Below are positions 11,572 to 22,441 of a DNA stretch of 63,766 bases, piece by piece (position 1 is the stretch's first letter; each line of letters begins with the position of its first letter). The DNA lies in NCBI RefSeq assembly GCF_008831285.2, contig NW_022205069.1, forward strand, positions 1-63,766, written 5' to 3'. A program made the position numbers and the translations under genes. A model generated the notes under the pieces. That model did not search any database, was not told the origin of the DNA, and worked only from the letters and a program-made list of their open reading frames with translations. The stretch comes from Nymphaea colorata. Lineage: Eukaryota > Streptophyta > Magnoliopsida > Nymphaeales > Nymphaeaceae.

Positions 11572-14320
11572 ATGCACAAGATTTAAATCGTTTGCTTATT
11601 GTCCGTCCTCTTCATGCTAGCTAACTGCCAAAATTCGCCCGCATTCGTTGACCTGGAGGGACTCGAAGCCAATTCGGTAGCGCTCATCAATCTGGATCAA
11701 TCTTAAAGCCAGGTCTATCTTCAACATTTCAGCCGTCAGTTCCAAACTCCCCCGCAGATAGCTTTGGGTAAGACAAGTTATATTTAGCAATTGTGGCCTT
11801 TGAGGAGACCAACCTGACCCTGGACACTTCATTCAATATCATGCCGCAAAGCGTTACGAAGACAGGAATGACTCTATCTTGGAGTAGAAACATCCAAAAA
11901 TGGGTCAAGATAACCATTAAGTATATGGCCTCAACCAGAAGTGATCTCACTTTAGGCTGTAAGCAGGCAGGTATAACATTTATAATTTAGTAATTGCCCA
12001 AAGTGGAAATCCCTCAACTTCACTAACAACAATTATCGATCCGATTACAAACTTTAATACTTCTATACTACGCACTTTCCTGCTTGGCTGCAACTCAGAT
12101 GCTACATCCATATAATGCGGCCTGCTGCCAAAATCTGTTGGAAATGCTTCCTTTACTGTTGATGTCTTTGGCTCAAAGGTCGGCAGCATGAATGTTTCTT
12201 TCTCTTACCTTATCTTTTCGCCGTCAACTGCTAGCTTTACTTCATATGGAGGCTATCTAACCAACCAAAGCTTCAAAGGTGTTTTTGTATCTGATCTTCA
12301 CAAGTCAATCACATACACTCCTTATCGCTTCCATGGGCTTTCTTACTTGAATTTCTCTTCCTCCCAGTCAGCAGCCATCGAAACTACAATCGATGATGAT
12401 TTGGTTCTTCAAATTGGTACGGGCAGTTTCTTTGACAGATATGCACTGTTTTATCTTATCTTCGGTAGAACAGCTAAAAATGCTTGCTCAAACTCATCAG
12501 CTCCTTACCAGCGTCTAGATGAGTGCTGGACTTCCTGTTCGGGTGATACTTATATATTCAACTATACTGATGGAGGCAAGGCCTGTAAGAGCTGTTCAAA
12601 CATTCTGGGTCTTACTCTCGTGAATGGTAGCTGTATCAAATCTAATATCAGCAAAAAAGGATAAAATTTAGCTCCACTCCTCGATCTATTTCGCCAAAAT
12701 CCAAATAAAAATGTCAATTTAATAACTCAAACTACAACAAATACAGTTTCAACAGGTACTTCAGCAACTGTAACAACTTAATCCCAAGTTTCTGTCAACA
12801 CTTCAGCCACAAGTTCACTTCAAAATTCTCAAAACACAGTATCAACTCAGCAAAGTTCAACCACTAATAATTCATCTACGGGCAAGACTTCTTAATATGA
12901 AGTAGTAACTGAAGCAGCTAATGCAGTTGCTATATCACAAGCTGCAGCACCAAGCACTCCAACAACCACAACAACCACAACAGCCACAGCAGCTACAAAT
13001 GTCCTAACCAATACTACTAGCCCTGCTGGCACCACAACATATTAATCTCAGCTAGCTGTTGGAGATTCTTCTTCCTCATCTTCTTCGAGCAATACTGGAC
13101 CATCTCCCATTCAATATGCCTCAACTCAAGTAGCTACCTCTAATCCTTCAGTAAGCCCAATCCCAACATGCACGTCTAATCAATTTTTAATCAATGGAGC
13201 TTGCATTTGCCAAGTAGGGTATGTAAATCTTAATAACTACTGCAGTCTTCTCACTTTTTCTGATCCCGAGCTTCAACCAATCATTTTGGAGAGTAGCAGC
13301 TTCTCAGCAGATATAACTCCATCTCCTCAAACCCCTCCTCAAATACCTCCTCAAACACCTCCTCAGCCACCGACTATTATTACTCCTCCTCCCCTTGATT
13401 GCGGCTAGGGTTATGATAATGGTTTCGGAGTATGTGTCTGCTCATCAGGACTGAAGTTTTAGCAAGGAAGATGCATATATGTTTCTCAAGATCCAATCAT
13501 CCAGCCTCCAGTAAAGATAAATACTACTGTACAATGCGGCTAAAACATGGTCTTTGACCAGAGTACCAAAAAATGCATTTGCAAGGTCAACTTTGTGTTC
13601 GATCTCAATGGTGAGTGCAGAAGTTGTGGCGCTAATTCATAGGCAAAATAAGGAAGATGCGAATGTTTAGCCAACTTTAAGTTCCAAGACGGAGAGTGTG
13701 TACCTGTAAACAGCACCATAGCAAACCAAACCTGTGGAAACGGTATCATAGAGGGCACGTAGTAGTGTGATGACCTTAATACTAACAATGGCGATGGATG
13801 CGACTCTAAATGCTAAGTTTAAACTGGATACAATTGCTCAAAGACTCCTTCAGTATGCGTCCGGCTGATTAAACCTAACCCTAAAATAAATATCTCTAAA
13901 GAATAAAATGGCTCATCAACTATCAGCCAAAAACCTTCTGACGATGATTCAAGCGTGACTCTCCAACTTTCAGGACCGGTGAAAGGAAATAACAATCAAC
14001 TATTCCTTACTTTAGACACCCTAACTCCTTTCAATTTTCCTGATCAAGAGGCAATGAAGAAGTTTATTAAGGCTAAGTTTATCGGTATTGCTCCACCTAC
14101 CGTCTTTTGTTCTCAAACAGCAGCAAGCAAAAACTTGTTTGACTGTCTGCTATTATTCCCATCAGGAATACCAAATAAATCATTTACTGTAAACTTCTCA
14201 TATAACTACCAATCTAAATGTGGAGGTTGTTCAGTGCCAATTGATCCGCTAAAGACGCTAGTAGAAAAGAATAACGCAAGATCAAACTCAAGGTCAAATC
14301 AAAATTCAAGAGTCGGCTGA
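11572..14320 (+). CDS. Secreted/surface protein with Thr-rich linker and DUF4215-type Cys repeat (902 aa)
   Basis: A signal peptide opens the protein (MHKIQIVCLLSVLFMLANC). Two 20-nt introns (11768-11787 and 11971-11990) lie early. The N-terminal ~370 residues are a beta-rich extracellular region with scattered Cys. A Ser/Thr/Gln-rich, mucin-like stretch follows, including an eight-Thr run near 12970, then a Pro-rich segment (PQTPPQIPPQ), then several short EGF-like Cys modules (GRCECLANFKFQDGECV) and a DUF4215-type repeat around CGNGIIEGTQQCDD and NNGDGCD. The C-terminus is hydrophilic with no membrane anchor, so secretion or attachment to the cell coat is likely. Immobilisation-antigen or extrusome roles are possible but unproven. 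Confidence 0.85.
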
Positions 14321-14392
14321 GTAAATGATTATTTATATTCATATTTTTCATTAAAACTAGTATTAATTGGAAGAAAATGATAAGATAAAACA

Positions 14393-15525
14393 TCATCTTG
14401 CCTACATCATCTTTTAGCATTAAGGCAGCTTCCCTTATATGGTATTCTATATAGTATTGTCTTTGAACCTCTGTTTTTTTGATTTTTTAAGATTTACGTT
14501 GATATCTTTTTCATTAATTGGTTCATTTTTTTCATTCGTATTATCCCTCAAGATAGATTATTGCTTTTTGCCTTAAGCCTTTCTCTGAATATCATTTATT
14601 TAAGAGAGAAGTTTTTTCATCAATTTGACGTAATTGGGTTTTTCGTTTCTATTTAGTGATTTAGCTATTGAGTAGAGTTAGATAAGGATCTAGAGTTCAG
14701 GAGGAAGTATCTTGGTCATTTCCTTAAAGAAATCACAGCTTTTCCATCGCAGAAACTCTGATTAGATGACCCATTCAAGTTGAAACCTTCGCATGTGGAA
14801 CATTTTCCCCTTGGACAGTAGGTGAACTACCACATACACCAAACTTTCGATATCATCTTTGAAGGAAGGTTCTAAATCTAAAAATAGTTACTTTGTCCTA
14901 AAGTTTGACCTTACGATAGGAACAGACGGTCCTATACTCCTTCCAAGAAGTCTTCCTAGGTGAAAAAAGTGGTATCGAGTATGTTGAGCCCAAATCTGCA
15001 ATTTTCCTTGGATTTTTGTTTGACCATATAGCAAGTGTTAAGCGATATATTTCCATGAACGATTTCCCTCAAATGCAGGTGATGCAGGCAGGACAACTAT
15101 ATAAGATGTTTCATACTGCGCCGTAGAGAATTTCCAAAATCTGGAGTACTGAAATTTCTTTGCTGATATAATATCGAAATGGAATTAGATAATCTCGGAT
15201 GAAAAAGAGGGATATATTCTTATCGTTAAAGGCATATTTCTAGTGCTTATACGGAAAGATAATATTACATTAAACTTTGCCGAGCCCGAGTTTCTCACAA
15301 AGCATCTTTAGGCTTTGAGAGGGATCCTCATTTTCGTAAACGTACTAACTATTAAAAGGAATACAAGGGCGGCGTTGGCGATTTCGTAATTCTTAGCGAT
15401 GCAGCAAACTGAATAAAGTAGGTTATACCTTGTGCATAAAAATAGCTGCGAACTTGAAATAATGGCTTGACCAATTTGTACGAATCGCCGATTATCTTGA
15501 TTCCTTCCATTTTGTTTTCGCTCAT
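14393..15525 (-). CDS. CK1-like pseudokinase (350 aa, four 20-nt introns)
   Basis: Five exons; introns at 15409-15428, 15345-15364, 15097-15116 and 14872-14891 (all 20 nt) rebuild a casein-kinase-1-like fold. Matches include KMLCEKLGLGKVQ, LHHLHLREIVHGNIS at the catalytic loop, and FKDDIESLVYVVVHLLSKG, the usual CK1 segment after the activation loop. The catalytic loop reads HGN instead of HRD, no DFG is seen (the segment reads RFGLNILD), and the N-lobe lacks a glycine loop and an obvious VAIK lysine. It is therefore probably inactive and may act as a scaffold. The C-terminal tail is Lys/Gln-rich. Two in-frame ATGs exist; the upstream one (15525) is taken. Confidence 0.78.
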
Positions 15526-15877
15526 CTATTATTATCGTATTTATCTTTGATCGAATAGAACATTCTGATTACCATGAACCAAAAAACCAAAGAAGCGCAT
15601 CAATCAATAGATTTGGCCAGATAGAGGCCACCATACTTTCAAGGTGGCACTTTTTTGGCCAAAAAACCTTGGCTTATTTGTCTTTTGACGATTGTCGCTT
15701 TCATATCGGTTGATTTTTGATTATTCTATTTTTATGGTTTCTAACCATAAATGAAAGAAGTTACATAGCTCTTGCCATTTTAAATGGCCTCATATCGTTG
15801 CTTATTTGTGATGGTTTATGCTTATAGCATGATAAAACTTATCAATTGAAGATATTATATAGCTAACTTTATAAGAG
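15526..15877. other. Spacer with a nested hairpin
   Basis: Between two divergent genes. It contains an outer inverted repeat TTTGGCC (15612-15618) / GGCCAAA (15657-15663) enclosing GCCACC (15627-15632) / GGTGGC (15643-15648). The rest is AT-rich with no ORF. The hairpin could be part of a small RNA or chance; no RNA family was recognised. Confidence 0.4.
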
Positions 15878-17310
15878 ATGGAGATCGAAGAAAGAATCAT
15901 TGCCGAAAATATCAGCCTCGCCCGAAATTTGTTCAAAACTGAGTTCAGCCCTCACCCTATCACTCCTAAAGAGACCGCAGAGCTGCTCTCAACTAAAATA
16001 AGAACAGAATTTGCATACCCCGTCAAACATTTTGAGGAAGCCTTGAAGAAAGAAACCACCACTTAATAGAAACAACATGTAGAAAATGCTGAGGACAACA
16101 TAATCAATTAAATTTTAAAGGAAAGTACTGAAAAGAAAGACCCAAATGAAAAAATCGCATCACTCGCCAAGTACTAAAAGAACATCGGGACAGCTGAAGA
16201 GGAGAGCAAAACTTCAAATGCTGTTGTCCTGAGTCAAAAATTAGAGATGAACTTGGCAGAATCAACACGCTTGGGAACGGTCAGAGCAACCTCATTGAGA
16301 AAGCTCATCAAGCCTACTTGGCATAGGCCTTACAAACTGTACAGAGTCATTGCAGGCCATCATGGTTGGGTGAGATGCCTTGCTGTTTCTCCTTGTAACA
16401 CTTACTTTGCCTCTGGTTCTGCCGATAGAACCATCAAGTTTTGGGATCTTGCCTCGGGAGAGCTAAAGATATCCCTAACAGGCCACATCAACACAATCAG
16501 AGCCTTATAGTTCTCTAAACAGTATCCTTACTTGTTCACTTGCGGAGAGGATAAGTCCATTAAGTGCTGGGATTTGGAGATGAACAAGGTTATTCGAAAC
16601 TATCATGGACATCTAAGTGGTGTCTACTGCTTGAAGATCCACGATGGCTTGAACGTGCTGGTTTCAGGAGGAAGAGACAGTGCAGCAAGAGTTTGGGACA
16701 TTCGAGTTAGGAAGCAAGTTCATGCTTTGGTTGGCCATTCTCATACCGTTGGATCTATAGTTACTCAAAACTCAGAGCCTCATGTTATCACTGGCAGCTA
16801 TGATTCCTTCATCAAGATGTGGGACGTCGGCACCGGTAGGTGTATCAACACCCTGACAAACCACAAAAAGTCAATTCGAGCGATGGTGGAGCACCCAACA
16901 TAATACACGTTCGGCAGTGCGGCAAGCGACAATATCAAGGTGTGGAAATGCCCAAATGGATAATTTTTAAGGAACATCGCAGGACACCACTCCATCATCG
17001 ACGCAATGGCAGTAAATATCTTTTTATTAAGATCAATCAAGACAACGTCCTCGTGAGTGGAGGAGACGACGGAAGCTTGAAATTCTGGGACTGGCAATCT
17101 GGATACAATTTCCAAGATATCATGAGTCAGCCTCAGCCAGGATCTATCGCTGCAGAGAACGGTATCTTCGCCTTAACATTCGATCGAAGTGGATGCCGCT
17201 TGCTAAGTGGAGAGTGCGACAAGACCATCAAGATGTGGAGAGAGGATGAAAATGCAACTGAATAAACCCATCCTATCAAAGAGTTCAAGATGGAGTTTGA
17301 CCGTAGATGA
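15878..17310 (+). CDS. PLRG1: PLRG1/Prp46 spliceosomal WD40 protein (470 aa)
   Basis: One 20-nt intron at 17012-17031. After a divergent, charged N-terminus (~150 aa) comes the family's signature entry [20 protein letters not shown], followed by seven WD40 repeats: [90 protein letters not shown] and [13 protein letters not shown]. It ends with the characteristic ATEQTHPIKEF. PLRG1 is a core subunit of the Prp19 (NTC) complex that activates the spliceosome, so it acts in the nucleus, here on introns of about 20 nt. Length is close to the family norm. Confidence 0.93.
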
Positions 17311-17478
17311 TTGATGTAAAGTATTTATCACTTGATATCATATATTTAACTTCTGACAGAGCTTTCTTTAAGAGGTTTATCTAATGTTGACTCAATCCTA
17401 ATGGATTTATAAAAATGGAGCTTATCTTATTTGTTTAATCGAAGAGCTTGTATTTGATTAATTTTTGAAATTATAAAA

Positions 17479-18306
17479 ATGCCAGAGGCAACAATAGTAA
17501 TTCTGGACAACTCAAACTATTCCATTAATGGAGATTACCATCCGACTCGATGGATTAGCCAAATCGATGCAGCCGGCCTGCTTATCCAGACCAAAATGGA
17601 GCAAAATCACTAAACAGCCATGGGGATTGCATTAAGTGGTGGCAACCAGGTCGAAATCATTTGCACTCCTTCAACCGATCTAACCAAGGTTACATCATAC
17701 TTGTACGGAATCAAGCTTTCTGGCCATCAGAAGCTATCTAATGTACAATAAATTTTTATTTAGGCATTGCAAACAGCAGCACTCGCATTAAAACACAGAG
17801 CGAATCCGAACCTTGCACAAAGAATTATCTGCTTCGTTGCATCCACCATCACTGAAAACGTCTAATAATTGAAGATCATCTGCAAGAAACTGAAGAAAAA
17901 TAGCATTTCTTTGGATTTAATCGGAATCGGAGACTTGTCATAGTAACAACGAGAGAAGATGAGAGTGATGAACGAAGCAGTCAAAAGCGAGATACACGGA
18001 TGCGATTTGATCTTTGTAGAACCTGAAGGAAACCTAAGTGATGCACTATTCTCGAGCCGAGTTTTGGGCGGCTAGCAAAACCCTGCAGCGATGATGCTGA
18101 ACTAAGCTGACGATCCTGAGCTTAGAATGGCATTGTAGATGAGCTTGCGAGAGTAATAATAAAGACTGCGGCTTTTAGCCGCAGCGAATCACAATCAGCC
18201 AGCCAATCAGAGGCCTCATGAATAAGAAGATCTGGAGCAAAGAGCCTTGCAGCTATCGATGGAGGAATAGAAGAAAAATGATAAAAAAGAGTAGAAGAAA
18301 TAATGA
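17479..18306 (+). CDS. PSMD4: 26S proteasome ubiquitin receptor Rpn10/PSMD4
   Basis: A VWA domain opens the protein (MPEATIVILDNSNYSINGDY); further matches are LALKHRANPNLAQRIICFV and VEPEGNLSDALFSSRVL. The C-terminal half carries two ubiquitin-interacting motifs, DPELRMALQMSLRE and EQRALQLSMEE, and a Lys/Gln tail. A 21-nt AT-rich segment at 17743-17763 (GTA...TAG) looks like an intron, because removing it restores the family spacing before ALQTAALALKHR. Since 21 is a multiple of three and TAA/TAG encode Gln, retaining it causes no stop: 268 aa if spliced, 275 if not. Rpn10 docks ubiquitylated substrates at the proteasome base/lid. Confidence 0.93.
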
Positions 18307-18385
18307 TTGATAGTTTGTAACCCAATGCGACAAAATATTAATCGATTAATAATTATACAATAACAAAATATCAAACCATTTTTAC

Positions 18386-19580
18386 TCATCTGGCCTTTTG
18401 CCGAAGCTAACGATTTCTTTTTTCCTAAATAATACATTTGATACCCGCTAAGCCAACAGAATTTGCAATTTTACCATCATTTAAGAACATTTTTAAGAAT
18501 ATTTACTTTTTTCGTCCTATCGCTAGCTGACAAGATATTAACTTAACTCGCTCTCAGATCTATTTTTAGGTATTTTTTCATTCTTAGAGTGACGGATGGT
18601 TGCATTTTTTATATGTTTGGAGTCTTCATAGCTTTATTATCTAAATTTTTTATTACTATTCCTTTGACTTTTAGCATATGATTGGTTATTTGTTCTTGAC
18701 TGGATTATTTCATTCTATTTCTTTAACGGAATTCTATCCAATACATATCCTTTATCATCTAACGATGAATGGCCACTTTAAGATGAATGTGTGCCGAAAT
18801 TTATTTTGTTCTTGGCCTTGTTTTAGAGAGTACGATCAATTTATCTTTATTTCTTTTGGATTATTAGCTTTTTTGATTGAACTTATTGTATTTTATGGAG
18901 TTTTTAAATTTCTTTTGTCACTAATTTAAGCGCATGTTGCATCTCGATCATCAACTATCCTTGCCTCTTAAGTGTTTGTTTAATTTATTCGTTTTCACTT
19001 GTTAATTTTTTTATTTGGTCTTGAGCTTTTTTAAGTTATTTTTAAGTGGAAGTCAATTTAATAAATTCAGATACGGTCTTTTCCCTATTTCCTTCTGGAA
19101 TGTTGCCGTCCTTTAAGTATCCGAGCTGAACTTGATTCAAATATGTGGATTTATCCCCGTAATTTTCAAGGAGAGTGATTTTGAGCTGTTTCATTTCTGT
19201 AACAGGGATATCTTTTATCTTGAAATACTGTTGCTATGACTTTAGCTCCAGTCTGATCTTGCCAGCAATCACCCATTCATCATTGAACCCATTGTTATAT
19301 GATACTTCGATCAGAGCAGGATTCGATTAGTACTCATGCCAACAATAAAATCCTATTCTATTGAATACCTTAGGATAGGTTCTGAGGTTGCTTGTGTCAA
19401 TAATACAAAATTGAGGCAGTTTTTTCTCAACAATCCAAAGCTCCTAAATGTTTAGATGATTACCCTTTCGTTACTGCTGAGGATATTGTTAGCAACAGAT
19501 CCTTCTCGTTCTGATGATGCCTCTATAACCTTACAGCCATTTTCCTTACTGAGATAATTTTCCTTTATTCCTTTCGACAT
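18386..19580 (-). CDS. Discoidin-like domain plus coiled-coil, low-complexity tail (384 aa)
   Basis: Introns of 20 nt at 19444-19463 and 18425-18444; the second brings the frame to TGA 18386-18388, just 79 bp from the convergent Rpn10 stop. Residues ~50-170 resemble a galactose-binding/F5-8C-type beta sandwich: WIVEKKLPQFCIIDTSN, the core ALIEVSYNNGFNDEWVIAG, and YLNQVQLGYL. These folds occur in ciliary and cell-cycle proteins (IFT25, APC10-like). The remainder is a Lys/Gln/Ser-rich coiled coil. The domain call is tentative. Confidence 0.65.
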
Positions 19581-19675
19581 AATTCAAATTTATAATAATA
19601 ATGATCACGCGCAAGTGTTATTGCATAAAGCTATTGCTTTAAATGATAATAGACAACAATAACAAAGTGAATAGA

Positions 19676-19992
19676 TCAGTTTTACTTTTATCTTTTACTC
19701 TTTTTTGTTTGGACAGGTTTGAACCTCAAGGCCTCTTTTGCCAATTTGTCGTTCTCTGCTATTCTCTTAAGCGTGGATTAACTAAATATATCAAAAGTTA
19801 CATTCGATTTAGCACTTATTGCTACTTAAGCTTTCTCAGCACTTTCTTTTACTCGAACCGAGATGTATTATTGAAATTGATCTCTGAGTTCATCAGTCCC
19901 TTAGGCAAGGACACGCATGAGACAGATTGAGAACTTCTTTTGACAGGTGAGATGGTTTTCCTGAAGGAAAAATCGATATCTAGCTTGCTCAT
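19676..19992 (-). CDS. Small basic protein (98 aa)
   Basis: Two exons with a 20-nt intron at 19782-19801; the spliced frame ends at TGA 19676-19678. N-terminus MSKLDIDFSFRKTISPVKRS; the C-terminal half is a basic helix (LRKLKQQQVLNR...LKRIAENDKLAKEALRFK). No known domain. Clean splicing and a good start support a real gene between its two same-strand neighbours. Confidence 0.6.
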
Positions 19993-20053
19993 ATTCTAAT
20001 TATTATGCGGTTTTATTTAGGAAATGTGAATTTTAGATAAAATTTATTTATAA

Positions 20054-20977
20054 TCAATACAAATAACGTCGACGCCTGAAATCTGATAAATTTTATTCTT
20101 GTAATCGCTGCTAAAGCTCTTGCTCCCTTAAGATGTTCTGCAGCCGACTATTACTGACCTCTAAATCTTCAATAGAGTTGTGAAGTATAACCCTTTGGCG
20201 TGAATTTCGTATGGCTTAGTTGTTTATCTCGAGTTTTTGCCGAATGTAATCTTGCTGAATCATGTTCTTTTCCTCAATTCTTTGAGAGTACCCGATATAG
20301 TAGCCTTTTCCCATTGGGTCTAGATGTTCAGCAAAGGTTTCATATAGAACAGGACCCTCTTTATCAAAGCTCAAAACTCTAAATAGACGGACAAGGTCAT
20401 CTTTGCTAACAACTTTTCCATTGTTTCTTAAGAAATGATCTATTTGTTCTAAACCTTGAATAACACCTTTCTTCTGATGGTCGATAAGGGTGAAAGCTTC
20501 CTCTACGATATAGACGTGTCTTTGGTTCATTTCCATCCGGATCTTTGCCAGCTATTGAATCTCTTTGATTTTATGGTCAAAATATCTCGCTATTATGTAC
20601 TCAAGGTCTATCGATAGTCTTAAGCCCGCTTCATAATATTTCCTTTCAAGTGCCTTTTTGTTTAGTTTTACGTTTTCCTTCGGTAAAAGCTATTGTGTGA
20701 GTCTTTGTAAGGTGATGACTCCGACCCTGTCTTTATCGAAATCGCGGAAGATGAGGTAGAGCTCTAGTTAAGTCGGATAGATTTTATTTTCGAGCATGAA
20801 CTCTGAGAAGTCATCTGGAATTAGGTAGCCTTTCTTGAACTTGTCGAAGCGCTCGAAAACTGTTTCCATTTGGAAATAGGGATTTTAGGCGATCTTTTCT
20901 CTCACTTTTTCTGCCATGATTTCAAGGCTGTTCCACCTTATAAGGTACTCGGTAAGACTTCGGCGAATAGAAGTCAT
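20054..20977 (-). CDS. EF-hand protein (307 aa)
   Basis: Single exon, TGA 20054-20056. At least three EF-hand-like segments appear: FDKFKKGYLIPDDFSEF (~45), FDKDRVGVITLQRL (~82) and HQKKGVIQGLEQI (~170), plus SFDKEGPVLYETF (~210). Loops are imperfect, so Ca binding is probably limited to one or two sites. A coiled-coil C-terminus follows (EDLEVSNSRLQNILREQELQQRLQEQN). Proteins of this layout are common in axonemes and the ciliate cortex; no specific orthologue was recognised. Confidence 0.8.
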
Positions 20978-21280
20978 CCTTCGAATAAAAATAATAAGAA
21001 TAAGTTAAAATTAATAAACAATACATTGCTTATAATAAAGATATCTTGATTTTCTTTCATTAATTATGATTTTTTATTCTTTTTAGAATTTTTGTATTTA
21101 GCTTGGGTTTTATTGGATGCTTAGCGTTTAAAAAATTATAGAAAAAAACCTGGTGCATGATTTAAATTCTAAAATTAATGCAAAATGTTTTTCAGGCCTT
21201 TAATTCGGAGTTGTGATTCCCGATGATAGCATTGATTTGATGCCACCCAACAATAGTTTTGTATATAAATATTTTTTTCA
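20978..21280. other. AT-rich divergent spacer
   Basis: Separates the EF-hand gene from the membrane-protein gene. Very AT-rich; no ORF, repeat or motif of note. Confidence 0.5.
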
Positions 21281-22123
21281 ATGGACATTGGTAGTGCAAT
21301 TGCAGTATTTATGGTCCTTTCCTTCCTTATGCTGGCCCTCTTCTGCTTCGTAACTAAATATTTCCACTATAAGCTGAAGCGAACCATCGAGGAATCCAAC
21401 TAAGTTTACTCAATGGTCGATGAAGTTTACCAACACTCTGAAGAAGAGGTTGACGGATAATTCTAAGAGTACAAAGTGAAGGGTAGCCCCTATAAAGCAA
21501 AGCCTGAAGCAGATGGAGACAATGATGAGAATTATATTGAGATGTCAGATCTCCGAGCTCCTCTCAAGCAACGCCAGGATGATTTATACAAGCCCAGTGC
21601 GTTGAGATCCAAGCTTAATGGTGGTATTCTTCAGGCAATGTCAAAACAAGAGTCAAGTCGTGAGATAAGTTCACTGAAATCATTCCGGCCATAAAAACTG
21701 ATCACCACCAACAGAACAGCTCGATCAAACAAGGACTAATAGGGTGAGCCCGCCTCTACAAAGCACACCTTTATCAACAAACTTGTCTGTTACAATGATG
21801 AGGGGCTTACGGTCTATGATATCTTTGTTAAAATGATCAGAAAAGTCAGTGCAGGAGTGGTGAAGGAAAATAAAACTTGCAAAGTTCACCACTATTCTAC
21901 CTCTTAATAAAACTTTGAAGACCAGCTTGAGATTATGGGGTTCTAACGGAACCTTTATGGATGCTACAAGTATGAAACTTCAGTGTAAGTCAGCAACATG
22001 AAAACTGACTAAAACTATCTGGTCAAATCCTTGAAGACAAGCTAAAGCAAGCAGCAAATTTCAGAAGCTGAATACATCAAACATCGTGATGAATTAGCTC
22101 AAATAGCTCGAACTAATGAATGA
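21281..22123 (+). CDS. Single-pass membrane protein, N-terminal anchor (280 aa)
   Basis: Single exon. Residues ~5-25 form one hydrophobic helix (AIAVFMVLSFLMLALFCFV) followed by the basic stop-transfer KYFHYKLKR, so the long C-terminal region is most likely cytosolic. An acidic segment with Glu/Asp runs and Gln, basic regions and a C-terminal folded-looking part (KLVCYNDEGLTVYDIFVKMI) follow. Many Gln are TAA/TAG. No family recognised. It is followed 318 bp later by the SPRY-like gene. Confidence 0.7.
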
Positions 22124-22441
22124 TTTTCGAAGCTTTTCTATCTATGCATTCTTAGCTAAAAGCCATCAAAAATCTTTGCTTTCTATCTAAATTTAAAGAC
22201 TTCTACCTCTGAATTATTACATTTGATAAGTTTATACCTTAATAATTTTTAGAAAAGTCGATTTCTTGTCATCTTGGATATACCCAATCTTAACAAACAT
22301 CATGATTAGATGGGTCTATTAATGATCGGCAAAACTTTCATAAATAATATATGGAAGTTTAATGAAACATCAGCACTCTTTTATAATTGACAGTATTGCA
22401 TTAATAGATATGATTAGTTTTTGTTAGTAATATATTAATCA
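22124..22441. other. AT-rich spacer before the SPRY-like gene
   Basis: No ORF or repeat seen; a probable 3' end and promoter region between two genes in the same direction. Confidence 0.5.

Noticed and set aside
18310-18960. Plus-strand ORF near 18678 with hydrophobic wording
   Set aside because: Antisense to the coiled-coil tail of the 18386-19580 gene, whose splice sites and stop are well supported.
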